Origin: Thalassovita taeanensis
Lineage (GTDB): Bacteria > Pseudomonadota > Alphaproteobacteria > Rhodobacterales > Rhodobacteraceae
DNA: 64,000 nucleotides
Assembly (NCBI RefSeq): GCF_900110775.1
Contig: NZ_FOEP01000001.1
Coordinates: 434,001 to 498,000, forward strand
Direction of reading: 5' to 3'
Below are positions 43,784-53,164 of this stretch, in pieces. A program made the position numbers and the translations under genes. Below the pieces are notes generated by a model that was not told the DNA's origin, did not search any database, and saw only the letters and a list, made by a program, of their open reading frames with translations. The stretch's first letter is position 1. Each line of letters starts with the position of its first letter.

Positions 43784-44926
43784 TCATGCTCCACGGATCG
43801 AGGTTACTTTGGGATAGGCGCTCAGGAACCGCGCCCGCAAAATCAGGACCCAGACCACAACGGCCAGCACCTGATGCACAATCGCCACCTGCCACGGCGC
43901 GCCGGTAATCACGGTCGCAATGCCAAGCGCAACTTGCGCGCACAGCGCGATAAACGCGGCTGCAAATGCGGCCCGTGTGATCCCATGCGCAGATTTGCGT
44001 CCACGCAGGAGCACCATGATCCCAAAGGCAAACAGCGCATAGCCGACACAGCGGTGAATGAACTGCACCAACCCCGGATTTTCAAAGAAGTTGCTCCACA
44101 GCGGGCTCAGCATAAACGGATCGGGCGGCAAAACCTGCCCGCCCATCAACGGCCAATCGGTATAGGACCGCCCCGCATCAATCCCCGCCACAAGCGCCCC
44201 GATCAGGATCTGCAGAAAGGCGAAATGCAACCAGCCGGTTGAAAGCGAAAACAGCTTGGCCTCACGCCCGCGCCGCGCCTGCATCAGATCGCGCTCTTCG
44301 CGGCCCAACAGGAACATGTACCACGCGATGAACCCCAAAATAACAAACGCCAACCCCAGATGCACCGCCAACCGGTAACTTGCCACATCCAGCATCGACC
44401 CCTTCAGCCCCGAACTGACCATCCACCAACCGACGGCGCCCTGAGCTCCGCCCAAGACACCGATCAACAGCAACCGCCGCGTCCAGCCCACCGGCACCTT
44501 GCGCGCCAGCGCAAAGCCCGCAAACCCCAGCGCCCAAACCAGCCCGATCACCCGACCCAGCTGCCGATGGCTCCATTCCCACCAGTAAATCTGTTTGAAA
44601 TCAGCCAGATCCATCCACTTGTTCTGCATCTGGAATTCTGGGATCTCCTGATACTTGGCGAACTCCGCCTGCCAATCCGCCGCGTTCATCGGCGGCAATG
44701 CCCCCGTCAGCGGGCGCCATTCGGTGATGCTCAGCCCGCTGTCGGTTAGCCGCGTCAGCCCACCCACCGCAATCATCGCCACCACCAGCGCAAACAAGAC
44801 CGCCAGCCAACCCCGGATCGCCCCGCGCGCACCGCGCCGGGCCGTGTCGATCATCCCGCCGACCGCTGGCTTCTGCTCTGCGGTCTGGGTCCCAACCTCT
44901 TCAAAGATACTGCGTTTCTGGCTCAT
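43784..44926 (-). CDS. ctaA: Heme A synthase (CtaA/COX15)
   Basis: Oxidises the C8 methyl of heme O to give heme A for aa3-type cytochrome c oxidase. 380 residues with eight hydrophobic helices. Seen: IRGWLAVLFALVVAMIAVGG near 37, RLTDSGLSITEWRP near 58, WWEWSHRQLGRVIGLVW near 114 and VQFIHRCVGYALFAFG near 285, VAIVHQVLAVVVWVLI near 347, carrying the paired heme His residues. This is the long alphaproteobacterial/mitochondrial type. Confidence 0.92.
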   Translation of the reverse strand: MSQKRSIFEEVGTQTAEQKPAVGGMIDTARRGARGAIRGWLAVLFALVVAMIAVGGLTRLTDSGLSITEWRPLTGALPPMNAADWQAEFAKYQEIPEFQMQNKWMDLADFKQIYWWEWSHRQLGRVIGLVWALGFAGFALARKVPVGWTRRLLLIGVLGGAQGAVGWWMVSSGLKGSMLDVASYRLAVHLGLAFVILGFIAWYMFLLGREERDLMQARRGREAKLFSLSTGWLHFAFLQILIGALVAGIDAGRSYTDWPLMGGQVLPPDPFMLSPLWSNFFENPGLVQFIHRCVGYALFAFGIMVLLRGRKSAHGITRAAFAAAFIALCAQVALGIATVITGAPWQVAIVHQVLAVVVWVLILRARFLSAYPKVTSIRGA

Positions 44927-45032
44927 GCTGCCCCTCCGGTTTCAGCGCAGATTATGGCGCGACCGCGCCTGCGTGCAAGGGCAAGCGCCGGGCCAATTGC
45001 CGCTCCGCACGCTTTTCCGCACCCCCAAAGGC

Positions 45033-45773
45033 TCAGCTATCGCGCCGCCGGATAATCTGCCGCAAAATACCGTGCAACATCTGCACATCCGCCCGCGTCA
45101 GCCGCATCCGGCCCCACAGATTACGCAGGTTCACCTTCATCCCCGGCGCCTTGTCTGCTGGAAAGAAAAAACCTGCCTCGTCCAGCCGCTCTTCATAATG
45201 CTCGGCCAGCTTTTCGATCTCGATCCCGCTGGCCCAATCGGTCTTGGCCAGATCGACCGTTTCCGCCACGACCTCAACCGATTGCCGCCGCCACTCATAG
45301 GCCGTCAGCAACACGCATTGCGCCAGGTTCAGACTGAAAAACTCAGGGTTCACCGGGACCGAGATAATGGCATTCGCCCGCGCCACATCCTCGTTTTCCA
45401 ACCCGGCGCGCTCCGGCCCGAACATCACCGCCACCTTCTCACCGCGCCCGATCATCTCGCGCGCCATCTCCATCGCGCGTTCCGGGCTGACAACTGGCTT
45501 GGTCAGCCCCCGCGCCCGCGCCGTGGTGGCAAACACGAATGAACAATCCGCCAGCGCTCCGGCGACATCGTCACACAAAACCGCCTCGTCCAGCAACCGC
45601 CCCGCGCCGCTGGCCAACGCCACTGCACGCGGATTGGGCCAGCCATCGCGCGGCGCCACGATCCGCATCCGGTCCAGCCCGAAATTCCACATCGCACGGG
45701 CGGCCCCGCCGATATTCTCGCCCATCTGCGGGCGCACCAGAACAAAGGCAGGTTGCGGGGTTTCGCTTGGCAT
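45033..45773 (-). CDS. SPOUT-family tRNA/rRNA methyltransferase, TrmJ-like
   Basis: 246 residues. TrmJ makes 2'-O-methyl-C/U at position 32 of tRNA; related enzymes act on rRNA. SPOUT knot motifs: PAFVLVRPQMGENIGGAARA near 8, VAVMFGPERAGLENEDV near 112 and VPVNPEFFSLNLAQCV near 140. The C-terminal ~80 residues are helical, as in TrmJ. GGAG eight bases before the ATG at 45773 sets the start; an extended frame to 45914 is rejected. Confidence 0.87.
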   Translation of the reverse strand: MPSETPQPAFVLVRPQMGENIGGAARAMWNFGLDRMRIVAPRDGWPNPRAVALASGAGRLLDEAVLCDDVAGALADCSFVFATTARARGLTKPVVSPERAMEMAREMIGRGEKVAVMFGPERAGLENEDVARANAIISVPVNPEFFSLNLAQCVLLTAYEWRRQSVEVVAETVDLAKTDWASGIEIEKLAEHYEERLDEAGFFFPADKAPGMKVNLRNLWGRMRLTRADVQMLHGILRQIIRRRDS

Positions 45774-45965
45774 CGGTTTACTCCATTCCATTGCGCGCCT
45801 GATACGCCAGCCCCCCCGCCAATCCAACCCCTCGCGCTTCTTTCTGATCCAAATACTCACCCCAGCCTCCGCCGCCGCCACCAACGCCCGCACAGATACG
45901 CCCCCCGTAGCCAAGCCGGTTTTTCCACGCTATACCGGCGCGATATCGCAAATCAGGAGCCCGCA

Positions 45966-46583
45966 ATGGCCGAGTTCGAGCAGCCACAGATCTATCTCAT
46001 CACCCCGACCGAGTTCGAACTGTCGCAGTTCCCTGATCGCCTCGGTGCGGTTCTGGACACGCACGAGATCGCCTGCGTCCGCCTCAGCCTTGCCACCCGC
46101 GACGAAGACCGGATCAGCCGCGCCGCCGACGCGCTGCGCGAAGTGACCCACGCGCGCGACGTGGCGCTGGTGATCGAAAGCCACCTGCTGATGGTGGAAC
46201 GGCTTGGGCTTGACGGCGTGCACCTGACCGACGGCGCCCGCTCGATCCGCAAAACCCGCAAGGCCCTGGGCGACGACGCAATCATCGGCGCGTTCTGCGG
46301 CACATCGCGGCACGAAGGCATCAACGCCGCCGAAGCCGGGGCGGACTACGTCAGCTTCGGCCCTGTGGGCGACACGCCACTGGGCGATGGCACCAAAGCT
46401 GAAACCGAAGTGTTCGAGTGGTGGTCGGAAATGATCGAAGTGCCCGTCGTCGCCGAAGGCGCCCTGACGCCGCAGTTGATCCAGACACTGTCGCCGCTCA
46501 CCGACTTCTTCGGCATCGGCGATGAGATCTGGCAGGCCGAGGATGCCTCCGCCGCCCTTGCCGCGCTGAAATCCAACTTCTAA
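45966..46583 (+). CDS. Divergent ThiE-like protein
   Basis: 205-residue TIM-barrel of the thiamine-phosphate synthase family. IYLITPTEFELSQFPDRLG at the N terminus and YVSFGPVGDTPLGDGTK near 135 match ThiE. However, where the true ThiE at 735-1340 has VIQLRDKQA this protein reads ACVRLSLATRD, and GLHIGQSD becomes GVHLTDGA. The Lys that holds pyrophosphate is thus absent. It may be non-catalytic or act on another phosphate ester. It stands alone, convergent with lpxB across three bases. Confidence 0.8.
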   Translation: MAEFEQPQIYLITPTEFELSQFPDRLGAVLDTHEIACVRLSLATRDEDRISRAADALREVTHARDVALVIESHLLMVERLGLDGVHLTDGARSIRKTRKALGDDAIIGAFCGTSRHEGINAAEAGADYVSFGPVGDTPLGDGTKAETEVFEWWSEMIEVPVVAEGALTPQLIQTLSPLTDFFGIGDEIWQAEDASAALAALKSNF

Positions 46584-46586
46584 GGC

Positions 46587-47744
46587 TTAGCCGCGCGGCA
46601 AACGGTCCAGAACCGCCTTTGCCGCGCGCAGCCCTGGCGCTTCGCCACCCCGCCCCAACCGCTCCATCGTCAATCGCATCGCGGCGTGTTGCGCCTGCGG
46701 ATCATCCAGCACCTGCAACAGCGCGGGCGCGATCGCCTCGGGGCGGCATTTCTCGCCAATGAATTCCGGCACCACGCGGGTTTCACTGACCAGATTGACC
46801 AATGTGACCGTGTCCACCTTCAGCATCCGGCTGATAACCTGACGGCTCATCCAGCTCATGTCATAGGCGATGACCATCGGCGTATCGTTCGCCGCCAACT
46901 CCAACGAGACCGTGCCCGAGGTCGCCAGCGCCGCTTCCGCCACCGCAAAGGCCTGCGCTTTCTCGCGTTTATAGTCGTCACTCGCGCGCCCGCGCGGGTC
47001 CAGCACAATCGGCGCTCCGGGCCAATCGCGCACAGCCGCCTGCACCAGTTCGGTCACGTTGCCCGTGGTCGGGATCACCAGCCGCAGATCGGGCCGTGCC
47101 GTCAGAATTTTCTGCAAGGCCGCGCCAAACACCGGCGTCATCCGCGTCACCTCGCCCCGGCGCGATCCCGGCAGCACCAGCAGAACCGGCGTATCGCCCA
47201 GCCCATGCTCAGCGCGAAACGCCTGCGCACCCGCCGCATCTGCCACCGGCTCGGCCACCACTGGGTGGCCTACGAAATCACACGCCATCCCTGCGGCCTG
47301 CATATAAGGTGGCTCGAACGGGAACAGCGCCAGCACATGGTCAATGACCTTCGCCATTTTCGCCGCCCGCCCCGACCGCCACGCCCAGACCGTTGGTGCC
47401 ACATAGTGCACGGTGCGAATGGCGCTTTGCGCCTTCACCCGGCGTGCAACGCGCAGGCAGAAATCGGGGCTGTCGATGGTGATCAGTACATCCGGCTGCG
47501 CCGCCAGAACCGCCGCCGCCGTCTGATTGATCCGCCGCATCAGTTGGCGATATTTCGGCAGGATCTCGGCGATTCCCATCACGCTCAGCTCGTCCATCGG
47601 GAACAGGCTGTCCAACCCCTGATCGCGCATCAATGGCCCGCCAACGCCCAGAAACTCAACCTCGGTCAGACTGGACAGCCCCGCCATCAAAGCCGCGCCC
47701 AGCTTATCGCCCGACGCTTCACCCGCGATCACAAACACCTTCAT
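46587..47744 (-). CDS. lpxB: Lipid-A-disaccharide synthase
   Basis: GT19 glycosyltransferase joining UDP-2,3-diacylglucosamine and lipid X into the disaccharide of lipid A. 385 residues. N-terminal FVIAGEASGDKLGAALMAG, VGGPLMRDQGLDSLFPMDEL near 36, YVAPTVWAWRSGRA near 127, LLVLPGSRRGEVTRM near 190 and ALATSGTVSLELA near 280. Its ATG overlaps the LpxI stop by one base (TAATG). Last of the lpx run. Confidence 0.96.
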   Translation of the reverse strand: MKVFVIAGEASGDKLGAALMAGLSSLTEVEFLGVGGPLMRDQGLDSLFPMDELSVMGIAEILPKYRQLMRRINQTAAAVLAAQPDVLITIDSPDFCLRVARRVKAQSAIRTVHYVAPTVWAWRSGRAAKMAKVIDHVLALFPFEPPYMQAAGMACDFVGHPVVAEPVADAAGAQAFRAEHGLGDTPVLLVLPGSRRGEVTRMTPVFGAALQKILTARPDLRLVIPTTGNVTELVQAAVRDWPGAPIVLDPRGRASDDYKREKAQAFAVAEAALATSGTVSLELAANDTPMVIAYDMSWMSRQVISRMLKVDTVTLVNLVSETRVVPEFIGEKCRPEAIAPALLQVLDDPQAQHAAMRLTMERLGRGGEAPGLRAAKAVLDRLPRG

Positions 47745-48547
47745 TACAAAACCCGCGACAGCAGGAACAGCCCTGCCTTTTCAATGGCATCCAAGGTGCT
47801 CTTGCGTTCCAGAATCAAAACATGTTCCGCCTGCACCACGATCCCGGCAAGATCAGCGGCGGCCACCCGCGCCACGGTATCGGGGCCGATCGCAGGCATA
47901 TCGACCCGCAAATCCTGCCCGCGCTTGGCAGCCTTTACAAACACCCCCCGCGCCCCACGACGCAAAGCGGGCGGCGTTTTGGCAACGAACTCCAGCAACG
48001 CATCGGTGCCCTGAATCGTCTCGATCCCCAGACACAGACCACCGGCCACAACCGCACCCTGCCCGACATCCACCGGCGCCAGCGCATCCAGAATATCCGC
48101 CGCGCGATCCGCATCATCCAGATCGCCCGCAGTTGGCGCAGCCCCAACCGACAGCCCCTCTTCAGCCGTCAGCCCCGGCAACACCTCATGCGCGCCCAGA
48201 ACGTCAAACCCTTGCTCTTCGAAAATCGTGATCACCAACCGCAGCAACGTGTCATCGCCACCCTGCATCGCCGCCAGCAAACGCGGCGCCAGCGCCAACA
48301 TCACCGGATCAAACTTCGCCGGGTCCAAAGGCGGCCGCGCCATGGATCCCGCAAGCACCACCTGCCCCACGCCCTGCGCACGCAGATCGTCGAACACCGC
48401 GCCCAACGCCTCGAACTGGTGCACAACCGCGCCGGGCACCTGATGGGCGACGCCGTCAAACGCCACGCACAGCGCCTCTGGCTGCGCTGCCGCAATCTCG
48501 GCGGGCAACGCGCCACTGCCCGCCAGAATGGCCAAACGCCCCGCCAT
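47744..48547 (-). CDS. lpxI: UDP-2,3-diacylglucosamine pyrophosphatase LpxI
   Basis: Hydrolyses UDP-2,3-diacylglucosamine to lipid X; LpxI replaces LpxH in alphaproteobacteria. 267 residues. N-terminal GRLAILAGSGALPAEIAAA, QVVLAGSMARPPLDPAKFD near 60, GDDTLLRLVITIFEEQGF near 95 and PAIGPDTVARVAAADLAG near 215. TGATG overlap with lpxA upstream and TAATG with lpxB downstream. Confidence 0.94.
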   Translation of the reverse strand: MAGRLAILAGSGALPAEIAAAQPEALCVAFDGVAHQVPGAVVHQFEALGAVFDDLRAQGVGQVVLAGSMARPPLDPAKFDPVMLALAPRLLAAMQGGDDTLLRLVITIFEEQGFDVLGAHEVLPGLTAEEGLSVGAAPTAGDLDDADRAADILDALAPVDVGQGAVVAGGLCLGIETIQGTDALLEFVAKTPPALRRGARGVFVKAAKRGQDLRVDMPAIGPDTVARVAAADLAGIVVQAEHVLILERKSTLDAIEKAGLFLLSRVL

Positions 48548-49335
48548 CAGCTCCGCGGGGTCAGGAACGACCGATCGCTGCTGCCGGTGATAAACTCAAC
48601 GATCTGGCGCACATAGGCACTGTCGGTTTCCTCGCCCAAGGCGCGCGCGCGCTCTTGAAACGCGCCTTCACCGCTGGCCAGCCGCTTCATCGCATCGCGC
48701 AGTGCCGTAATATCCGCCCGCGCCACGCCGCGCCGCTTCAACCCAACCAGGTTCAGCCCGTCCAGCTCGCCGCGCGAGGCCTGCACCAGACCGTAAGGAA
48801 TGACATCCGCCGTCACCATCGTGACCGCGCCGATGATCGCGCCCTGCCCGATCCGCACCCATTGATGCACGCCCGACAGCCCGCCGATGATCACATCATC
48901 GCCAATCACACAATGCCCCGCCAGCGCCGCGTTGTTCACCACAACAACCCGGTCCCCCAGCATCACATCATGCGCCACATGACTGCCCGCCATGAACAGC
49001 CCGTCATCGCCAACTTTGGTCAGCCCGCCACCGCCTTCGGTGCCTGCATTCATCGTCACATGTTCGCGGATACGGTTGCGCCGCCCCACTTCCAGCCGAG
49101 TCTGCTCGCCGCGGAATTTCAGATCCTGCGGGATCTCGCCAATACACGCGAAGGGAAAGATCACCGTATCGTCACCGATCACGGTTTGGCCGGTCACAAC
49201 CACATGGCTTTTCAGCTCGACCCGGTCACCCAGAACCACGTCCGCCCCAACAAGGCAGAACGGGCCGACACGGCACCCCGCGCCCAGCTGAGCACCGGCC
49301 TCGATGATCGCAGAAGGATGTATGTTGGTGCTCAT
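48547..49335 (-). CDS. lpxA: UDP-N-acetylglucosamine O-acyltransferase LpxA
   Basis: First step of lipid A synthesis, acylating UDP-GlcNAc. 262 residues, the family length, made of left-handed helix hexapeptide repeats (e.g. IGDDTVIFPFACIGE, IGDDVIIGGLSG). The catalytic His lies in GSHVAHDVMLGD near 122. A helical C-terminal domain ends the protein. Six bases separate it from fabZ upstream. Confidence 0.96.
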   Translation of the reverse strand: MSTNIHPSAIIEAGAQLGAGCRVGPFCLVGADVVLGDRVELKSHVVVTGQTVIGDDTVIFPFACIGEIPQDLKFRGEQTRLEVGRRNRIREHVTMNAGTEGGGGLTKVGDDGLFMAGSHVAHDVMLGDRVVVVNNAALAGHCVIGDDVIIGGLSGVHQWVRIGQGAIIGAVTMVTADVIPYGLVQASRGELDGLNLVGLKRRGVARADITALRDAMKRLASGEGAFQERARALGEETDSAYVRQIVEFITGSSDRSFLTPRS

Positions 49336-49341
49336 CGGCGC

Positions 49342-49806
49342 TTACTCCTTGGGCAGGTCCATCATCGCGGTAAACTCGGCCTCGGCCGCCATGTCGCCCT
49401 CGACCGTGGCCACGCCGCCAAACTTCCAGACCTTCGCACCGGGTTTGCCGCGCAGGGTCGTCAGCTGCATCTCCAGCACATCGCCCGGCACCACCATACG
49501 GCGGAACTTGGCCTTGTCGATCGCCATGAAATACACCAGCATATTCTTGTCGGCCATATCCAGCGCGGCCCCCACCATCACGGCAGCGGTCTGCGCCATC
49601 GCCTCGATGATCGTCACACCGGGCATGATCGGTTTGCCGGGGAAATGGCCCTGAAAATGCGGCTCGTTCATGGTCACGTTCTTGATCCCCCGCGCCGAGA
49701 CACAGCCATCAATATCCACAACCTTGTCAATCAGAAGAAACGGATAGCGATGTGGAATAATACGTTGGATCATTCCGATGTCCGCTGTCAGCAGCTGCTC
49801 TGTCAT
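49342..49806 (-). CDS. fabZ: (3R)-hydroxyacyl-ACP dehydratase FabZ
   Basis: Dehydrates beta-hydroxyacyl-ACP in fatty acid synthesis and competes with LpxA for hydroxyacyl-ACP, which explains their linkage. 154 residues. [18 protein letters not shown] near 15, then the hot-dog active site [18 protein letters not shown] near 48 with His, and [12 protein letters not shown] with Glu. Normal length. Confidence 0.96.
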   Translation of the reverse strand: MTEQLLTADIGMIQRIIPHRYPFLLIDKVVDIDGCVSARGIKNVTMNEPHFQGHFPGKPIMPGVTIIEAMAQTAAVMVGAALDMADKNMLVYFMAIDKAKFRRMVVPGDVLEMQLTTLRGKPGAKVWKFGGVATVEGDMAAEAEFTAMMDLPKE

Positions 49807-49882
49807 TGGTCTTTCCCTTTCTGGCCGAAGCGTCTCGACTGGCGTTGACCCCTAGCAATAAGGCGCAGCCGGAGCAAGCGGG

Positions 49883-50458
49883 CTACTCTTGCGGTTTGGG
49901 GTCTGGCAGACCGCTGCCATCACCGATCGCCGCATCAATCCGCGCAACCGCCTCTTCTGTTACGTCAATGATGCGCGCACTCAGAAAAACGCTGCGGCGC
50001 TCGACAATCAATGCGGCCCCCGCATCGGCCATCAGACCTTCCAACTCTGGGCGCACCGCCGTCAGAAATTGCAGCTGCGCCAGATCGGTTTGCTGGGTCA
50101 GCGCCCGCGTTTTGGCATTCTGTTCAGCGCGGATCTTCTGCACCTTTGCATCGAACGCATCCGCCAGCTTTCGAAAAGCTTCGGGCGTCATCTGCGGGCG
50201 CTGATTGGTCAGGCGCTTTTCTTCCTCGATCAGCTCACCTTCGATGCGCCGGTTTTCGGCTTCCAGCACTCTGCCTTCGGCCTCGAACTCCTCGGCGACG
50301 CGCTTGCCAAAGGCCGAGTCAGCGAACAGACGCTCGGAATCTATCGTCAGAACCGGGCTGCGCATGCCCTGCGTTTCCTGCGCCGCGACTGGCGCGGCCA
50401 ACGCCATCAGCGCCCACAGGCCGACGACGCGCAGACCACGCCCCAAAGCCCCAGTCAT
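49883..50458 (-). CDS. OmpH/Skp-family periplasmic chaperone
   Basis: 191 residues with a signal peptide (GLWALMALAAPVAAQ) followed by a long charged helix region: VLTIDSERLFADSAFGKRVAEE, then Glu/Arg-rich repeats to about residue 130, matching the coiled-coil tentacles of Skp. Skp holds unfolded outer-membrane proteins for BamA, encoded directly upstream with a TGATG overlap. The C-terminal ~25 residues are acidic and Pro-rich. Confidence 0.88.
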   Translation of the reverse strand: MTGALGRGLRVVGLWALMALAAPVAAQETQGMRSPVLTIDSERLFADSAFGKRVAEEFEAEGRVLEAENRRIEGELIEEEKRLTNQRPQMTPEAFRKLADAFDAKVQKIRAEQNAKTRALTQQTDLAQLQFLTAVRPELEGLMADAGAALIVERRSVFLSARIIDVTEEAVARIDAAIGDGSGLPDPKPQE

Positions 50459-52833
50459 CAGAACTCGGTCGAGATCGTCAGGTTGAAGGTCTGCTCCAGA
50501 TCCTCGTCCTCTTTCTTCAGCGCCTTGGTCCAGTTGAACCGCAACGGCCCCACCGGCGTGGTCCAGAACAGGGACAGGCCAAGCACATGGCGGGCGTTGA
50601 AACCTTCATACAACACCGTGCCGCTGGCCGTGCTTGTGTCACCCAAGCCCCAAAGCGAGCCGACATCATAGAACACACCGCCCGAAATACCGTATTCCTC
50701 AGGCAGGCCCAGCGGGAATTCCGCCTCGAACCGGGCGACAGCAAACATGTCGCCCCCCAACGCGTCGTTCGATCCTGTGACACCGTCGATCTCACGCGGG
50801 CCAATGCCGTCCGGCTCGAAACCGCGCATGATGCCGTTGCCGATCTGGAACCGGTCAACCGCACGGCTAGAGCCGCTGTTCATGCTCAGAACCCCGGCCT
50901 CAACCGTGGCGCGCAACGTGATTTCTTCGTTCATGACCTTGGTCTGGGCCACCGCCTTGGCGGTTGTCTTGACGTATTCGGAATCTCCGCCAAGACCGGT
51001 GAACTCCTGACCAAACTGGAACAGAACCCCCGCATTGGGATTCAACCCGGTGCGCCGCGTGTCATAGCTGAAGTTATACCCGATGCCGCTGCTCCACAGC
51101 ACGCCCTGCGCGATCTCGCTGCCGATGATGCCGCCGTAAACATCGCCACCATCCTGCATATCCAACCGTTCCGCCTTGTAAAACAGGCCAAGACGACCGT
51201 TATCACTGACCGGGAAGGTAAAGCCGGGGCTGAACCGACCAACTGTTGAATCGTAGCTTGAAAAATCGCTCTGCGTCTCACGATAGGACAGGTCGAAGTC
51301 GAATTGCAGATCACGCCCCAGAAAGGCGGGCTCTGAAAACCGCAGCCCGTACACCCGGTTGGTATCCGCACCCGAGAATGACAGGCCAATTTTCTGCCCC
51401 CGCCCAAGGAAGTTCTCTTCCTTGAAGCTCACGACCAAACCGATACCGCCGTTGGTCGAATAGGTGCCGCCAAAAGACAGCGAACCCGTGGTGGTTTCTT
51501 CAACGTTGACCCCCACGATGACCCGGTCCGGGCTTGACCCTTCGCGCGCCTTCACATCGGATGCGCTAAAGAAGCCAAGCGCACGGATGCGCTCTGCGCT
51601 TTCACGGATCTCACGCGGGTTGAACGGATCGCCCTCGACGATCTTGAACTGACGCCGGATCACCTGATCCATTGTCGTCGTGTTGCCCTCGATATCGATC
51701 CGCTCGACAAAAACGCGCGGCCCGCGCGACAGCACGAACTCCACATCCAGCGTCAGATCGCGATCATTGCGGGTGATGCGCGGCTCGACCCGCACAAAGT
51801 TCAGGCCCTTCTTGTTGGCAAGCCGTTCCAGACGAGCGATCGAGTTTTCAACGATCGTCGGCGAATAGATCACGCCCGGCTTCACCTTCAGCGCGGCCAT
51901 GAACTCGTCAGAATCCACATCCGCCAATTCGCTCGAGGCCGAGATTTCGCCAAAACGGAACTGCTGCCCTTCCTGCACGTTCATCGTCAGGTAATAGCCG
52001 TCCCTCTCGCGGGTCAGCTCGGCGTTCACGCCGGTGATGCGAAAATCGACATACCCGCGCGACAGATAGAAATCGCGCAGCACCTGCTTGTCGAACTCGA
52101 TCCGATCTTCGACAAGCGTGTCACGCTTGATCAGCGTCCGCAGCAGACCGGCCTGCTTGGTCTGCAAGACCCGGCGCAGGCGGCCATCAGAATATTTTTC
52201 GTTGCCGACAAAGCTCAGGCGTTCAATCTCGGTAATGCCACCTTCGAAGATTTCAAACACCAGATCCACGCGATTATCGCTGCGTCGGATGATCCGCGGG
52301 GTCACCGTGGCCGACAACCGGCCCGCCTGATTATAGGCTTCAGCAATACTTGCGGCATCACGTTCGGCCACGGTCGGGCTGAACACCAGACGGGATTTCG
52401 ACTGGATCATCGCCTCCAACGCCTCATCCTTCAGGCGGCGGTTGCCTTCGATGCTGATCTTGTTGATCGTCGGGAATTCGCGCACGACGATAACCAGCTT
52501 GCCACCGCGCGGCTCGATCTCGACCGACTCGAACAATCCGCTGGCGACAATACGCTGATAGGCCGCATTCAACTCTGCTGCCGAAACCGTTTTTCCACGG
52601 GCGATTCCCGCATAGCTCAGAATTGTGCCCGCCTCGATCCGCTGGTTGCCCTCAATCGAGACCGTGTTGAAACGATAGCTTTGCGCTGCGGCATCCGTTG
52701 GCAAAGAGACCAACGCCGTTGTCGCACAAAGGAAAATCGCTGCACCGGTCTGGCGCAGACTGTTTGTGATTGCGGCATGGCGCACGCGCCGACCCCCCGT
52801 ATTATTGTTCATTCGGTCAACCCAGTCAGACAT
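50458..52833 (-). CDS. bamA: Outer membrane assembly factor BamA
   Basis: Inserts beta-barrel proteins into the outer membrane. 791 residues from the ATG at 52833. A signal peptide ends at TDAAAQ; five POTRA domains follow (VSIEGNQRIEAGTILSY, ISIEGNRRLKDEAL, LSFVGNEKYSDGRL and on), then a 16-strand barrel with GLRFSEPAFLGRDLQFDFDL near 500 and a C-terminal NLTISTEF. The start is uncertain: ATG 52812 (MNNNTGG) is also possible and neither has a strong ribosome site. An inverted repeat TCAGACA-N10-TGTCTGA straddles the 52833 ATG. Confidence 0.94.
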   Translation of the reverse strand: MSDWVDRMNNNTGGRRVRHAAITNSLRQTGAAIFLCATTALVSLPTDAAAQSYRFNTVSIEGNQRIEAGTILSYAGIARGKTVSAAELNAAYQRIVASGLFESVEIEPRGGKLVIVVREFPTINKISIEGNRRLKDEALEAMIQSKSRLVFSPTVAERDAASIAEAYNQAGRLSATVTPRIIRRSDNRVDLVFEIFEGGITEIERLSFVGNEKYSDGRLRRVLQTKQAGLLRTLIKRDTLVEDRIEFDKQVLRDFYLSRGYVDFRITGVNAELTRERDGYYLTMNVQEGQQFRFGEISASSELADVDSDEFMAALKVKPGVIYSPTIVENSIARLERLANKKGLNFVRVEPRITRNDRDLTLDVEFVLSRGPRVFVERIDIEGNTTTMDQVIRRQFKIVEGDPFNPREIRESAERIRALGFFSASDVKAREGSSPDRVIVGVNVEETTTGSLSFGGTYSTNGGIGLVVSFKEENFLGRGQKIGLSFSGADTNRVYGLRFSEPAFLGRDLQFDFDLSYRETQSDFSSYDSTVGRFSPGFTFPVSDNGRLGLFYKAERLDMQDGGDVYGGIIGSEIAQGVLWSSGIGYNFSYDTRRTGLNPNAGVLFQFGQEFTGLGGDSEYVKTTAKAVAQTKVMNEEITLRATVEAGVLSMNSGSSRAVDRFQIGNGIMRGFEPDGIGPREIDGVTGSNDALGGDMFAVARFEAEFPLGLPEEYGISGGVFYDVGSLWGLGDTSTASGTVLYEGFNARHVLGLSLFWTTPVGPLRFNWTKALKKEDEDLEQTFNLTISTEF

Positions 52834-52938
52834 CACACTACTTGTCTGACTAACGGGATTGCCTCGTGTTGTCAAAAGCGCAAACACCCGCCACGAAACC
52901 GGGGCGGGTGTGTCAAATCGGGCAAGTGGCTGCGATCA

Positions 52939-53064
52939 TCAGAAACTGCGCAGGTGTGCCCCTGCAGCCATGGCGATGCCGACCATGCCAACAACCAAGA
53001 TGCGGTCCCAGTTCAACAAAACCAAAAGCCCAAGTCCGCGATATCCGCTCGTTAGTGTCTGCAT
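52939..53064 (-). CDS. 41-aa membrane peptide between rseP and bamA
   Basis: The frame reads MQTLTSGYRGLGLLVLLNW, DRILVVGMVGIAMAAGAHLR and then SF, one short protein with two hydrophobic stretches around a central NWDR turn. It uses an ATG at 53064 with an ACGGA ribosome-like site and fills a 330-base gap inside an otherwise tight cluster. I recall similar short proteins in Roseobacter genomes at such places, but no function. It could be a single bent or two-pass inner-membrane peptide. Confidence 0.6.
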   Translation of the reverse strand: MQTLTSGYRGLGLLVLLNWDRILVVGMVGIAMAAGAHLRSF

Positions 53065-53164
53065 TGTTCCGTCTTTCGAAAATTCTGTCGTCGCACACAA
53101 CCTTAAGCAGAGAATGTGGCGGGAGTTGGGCGCAACAACAGATTTCGTCTCGGAATTCCCGCGA

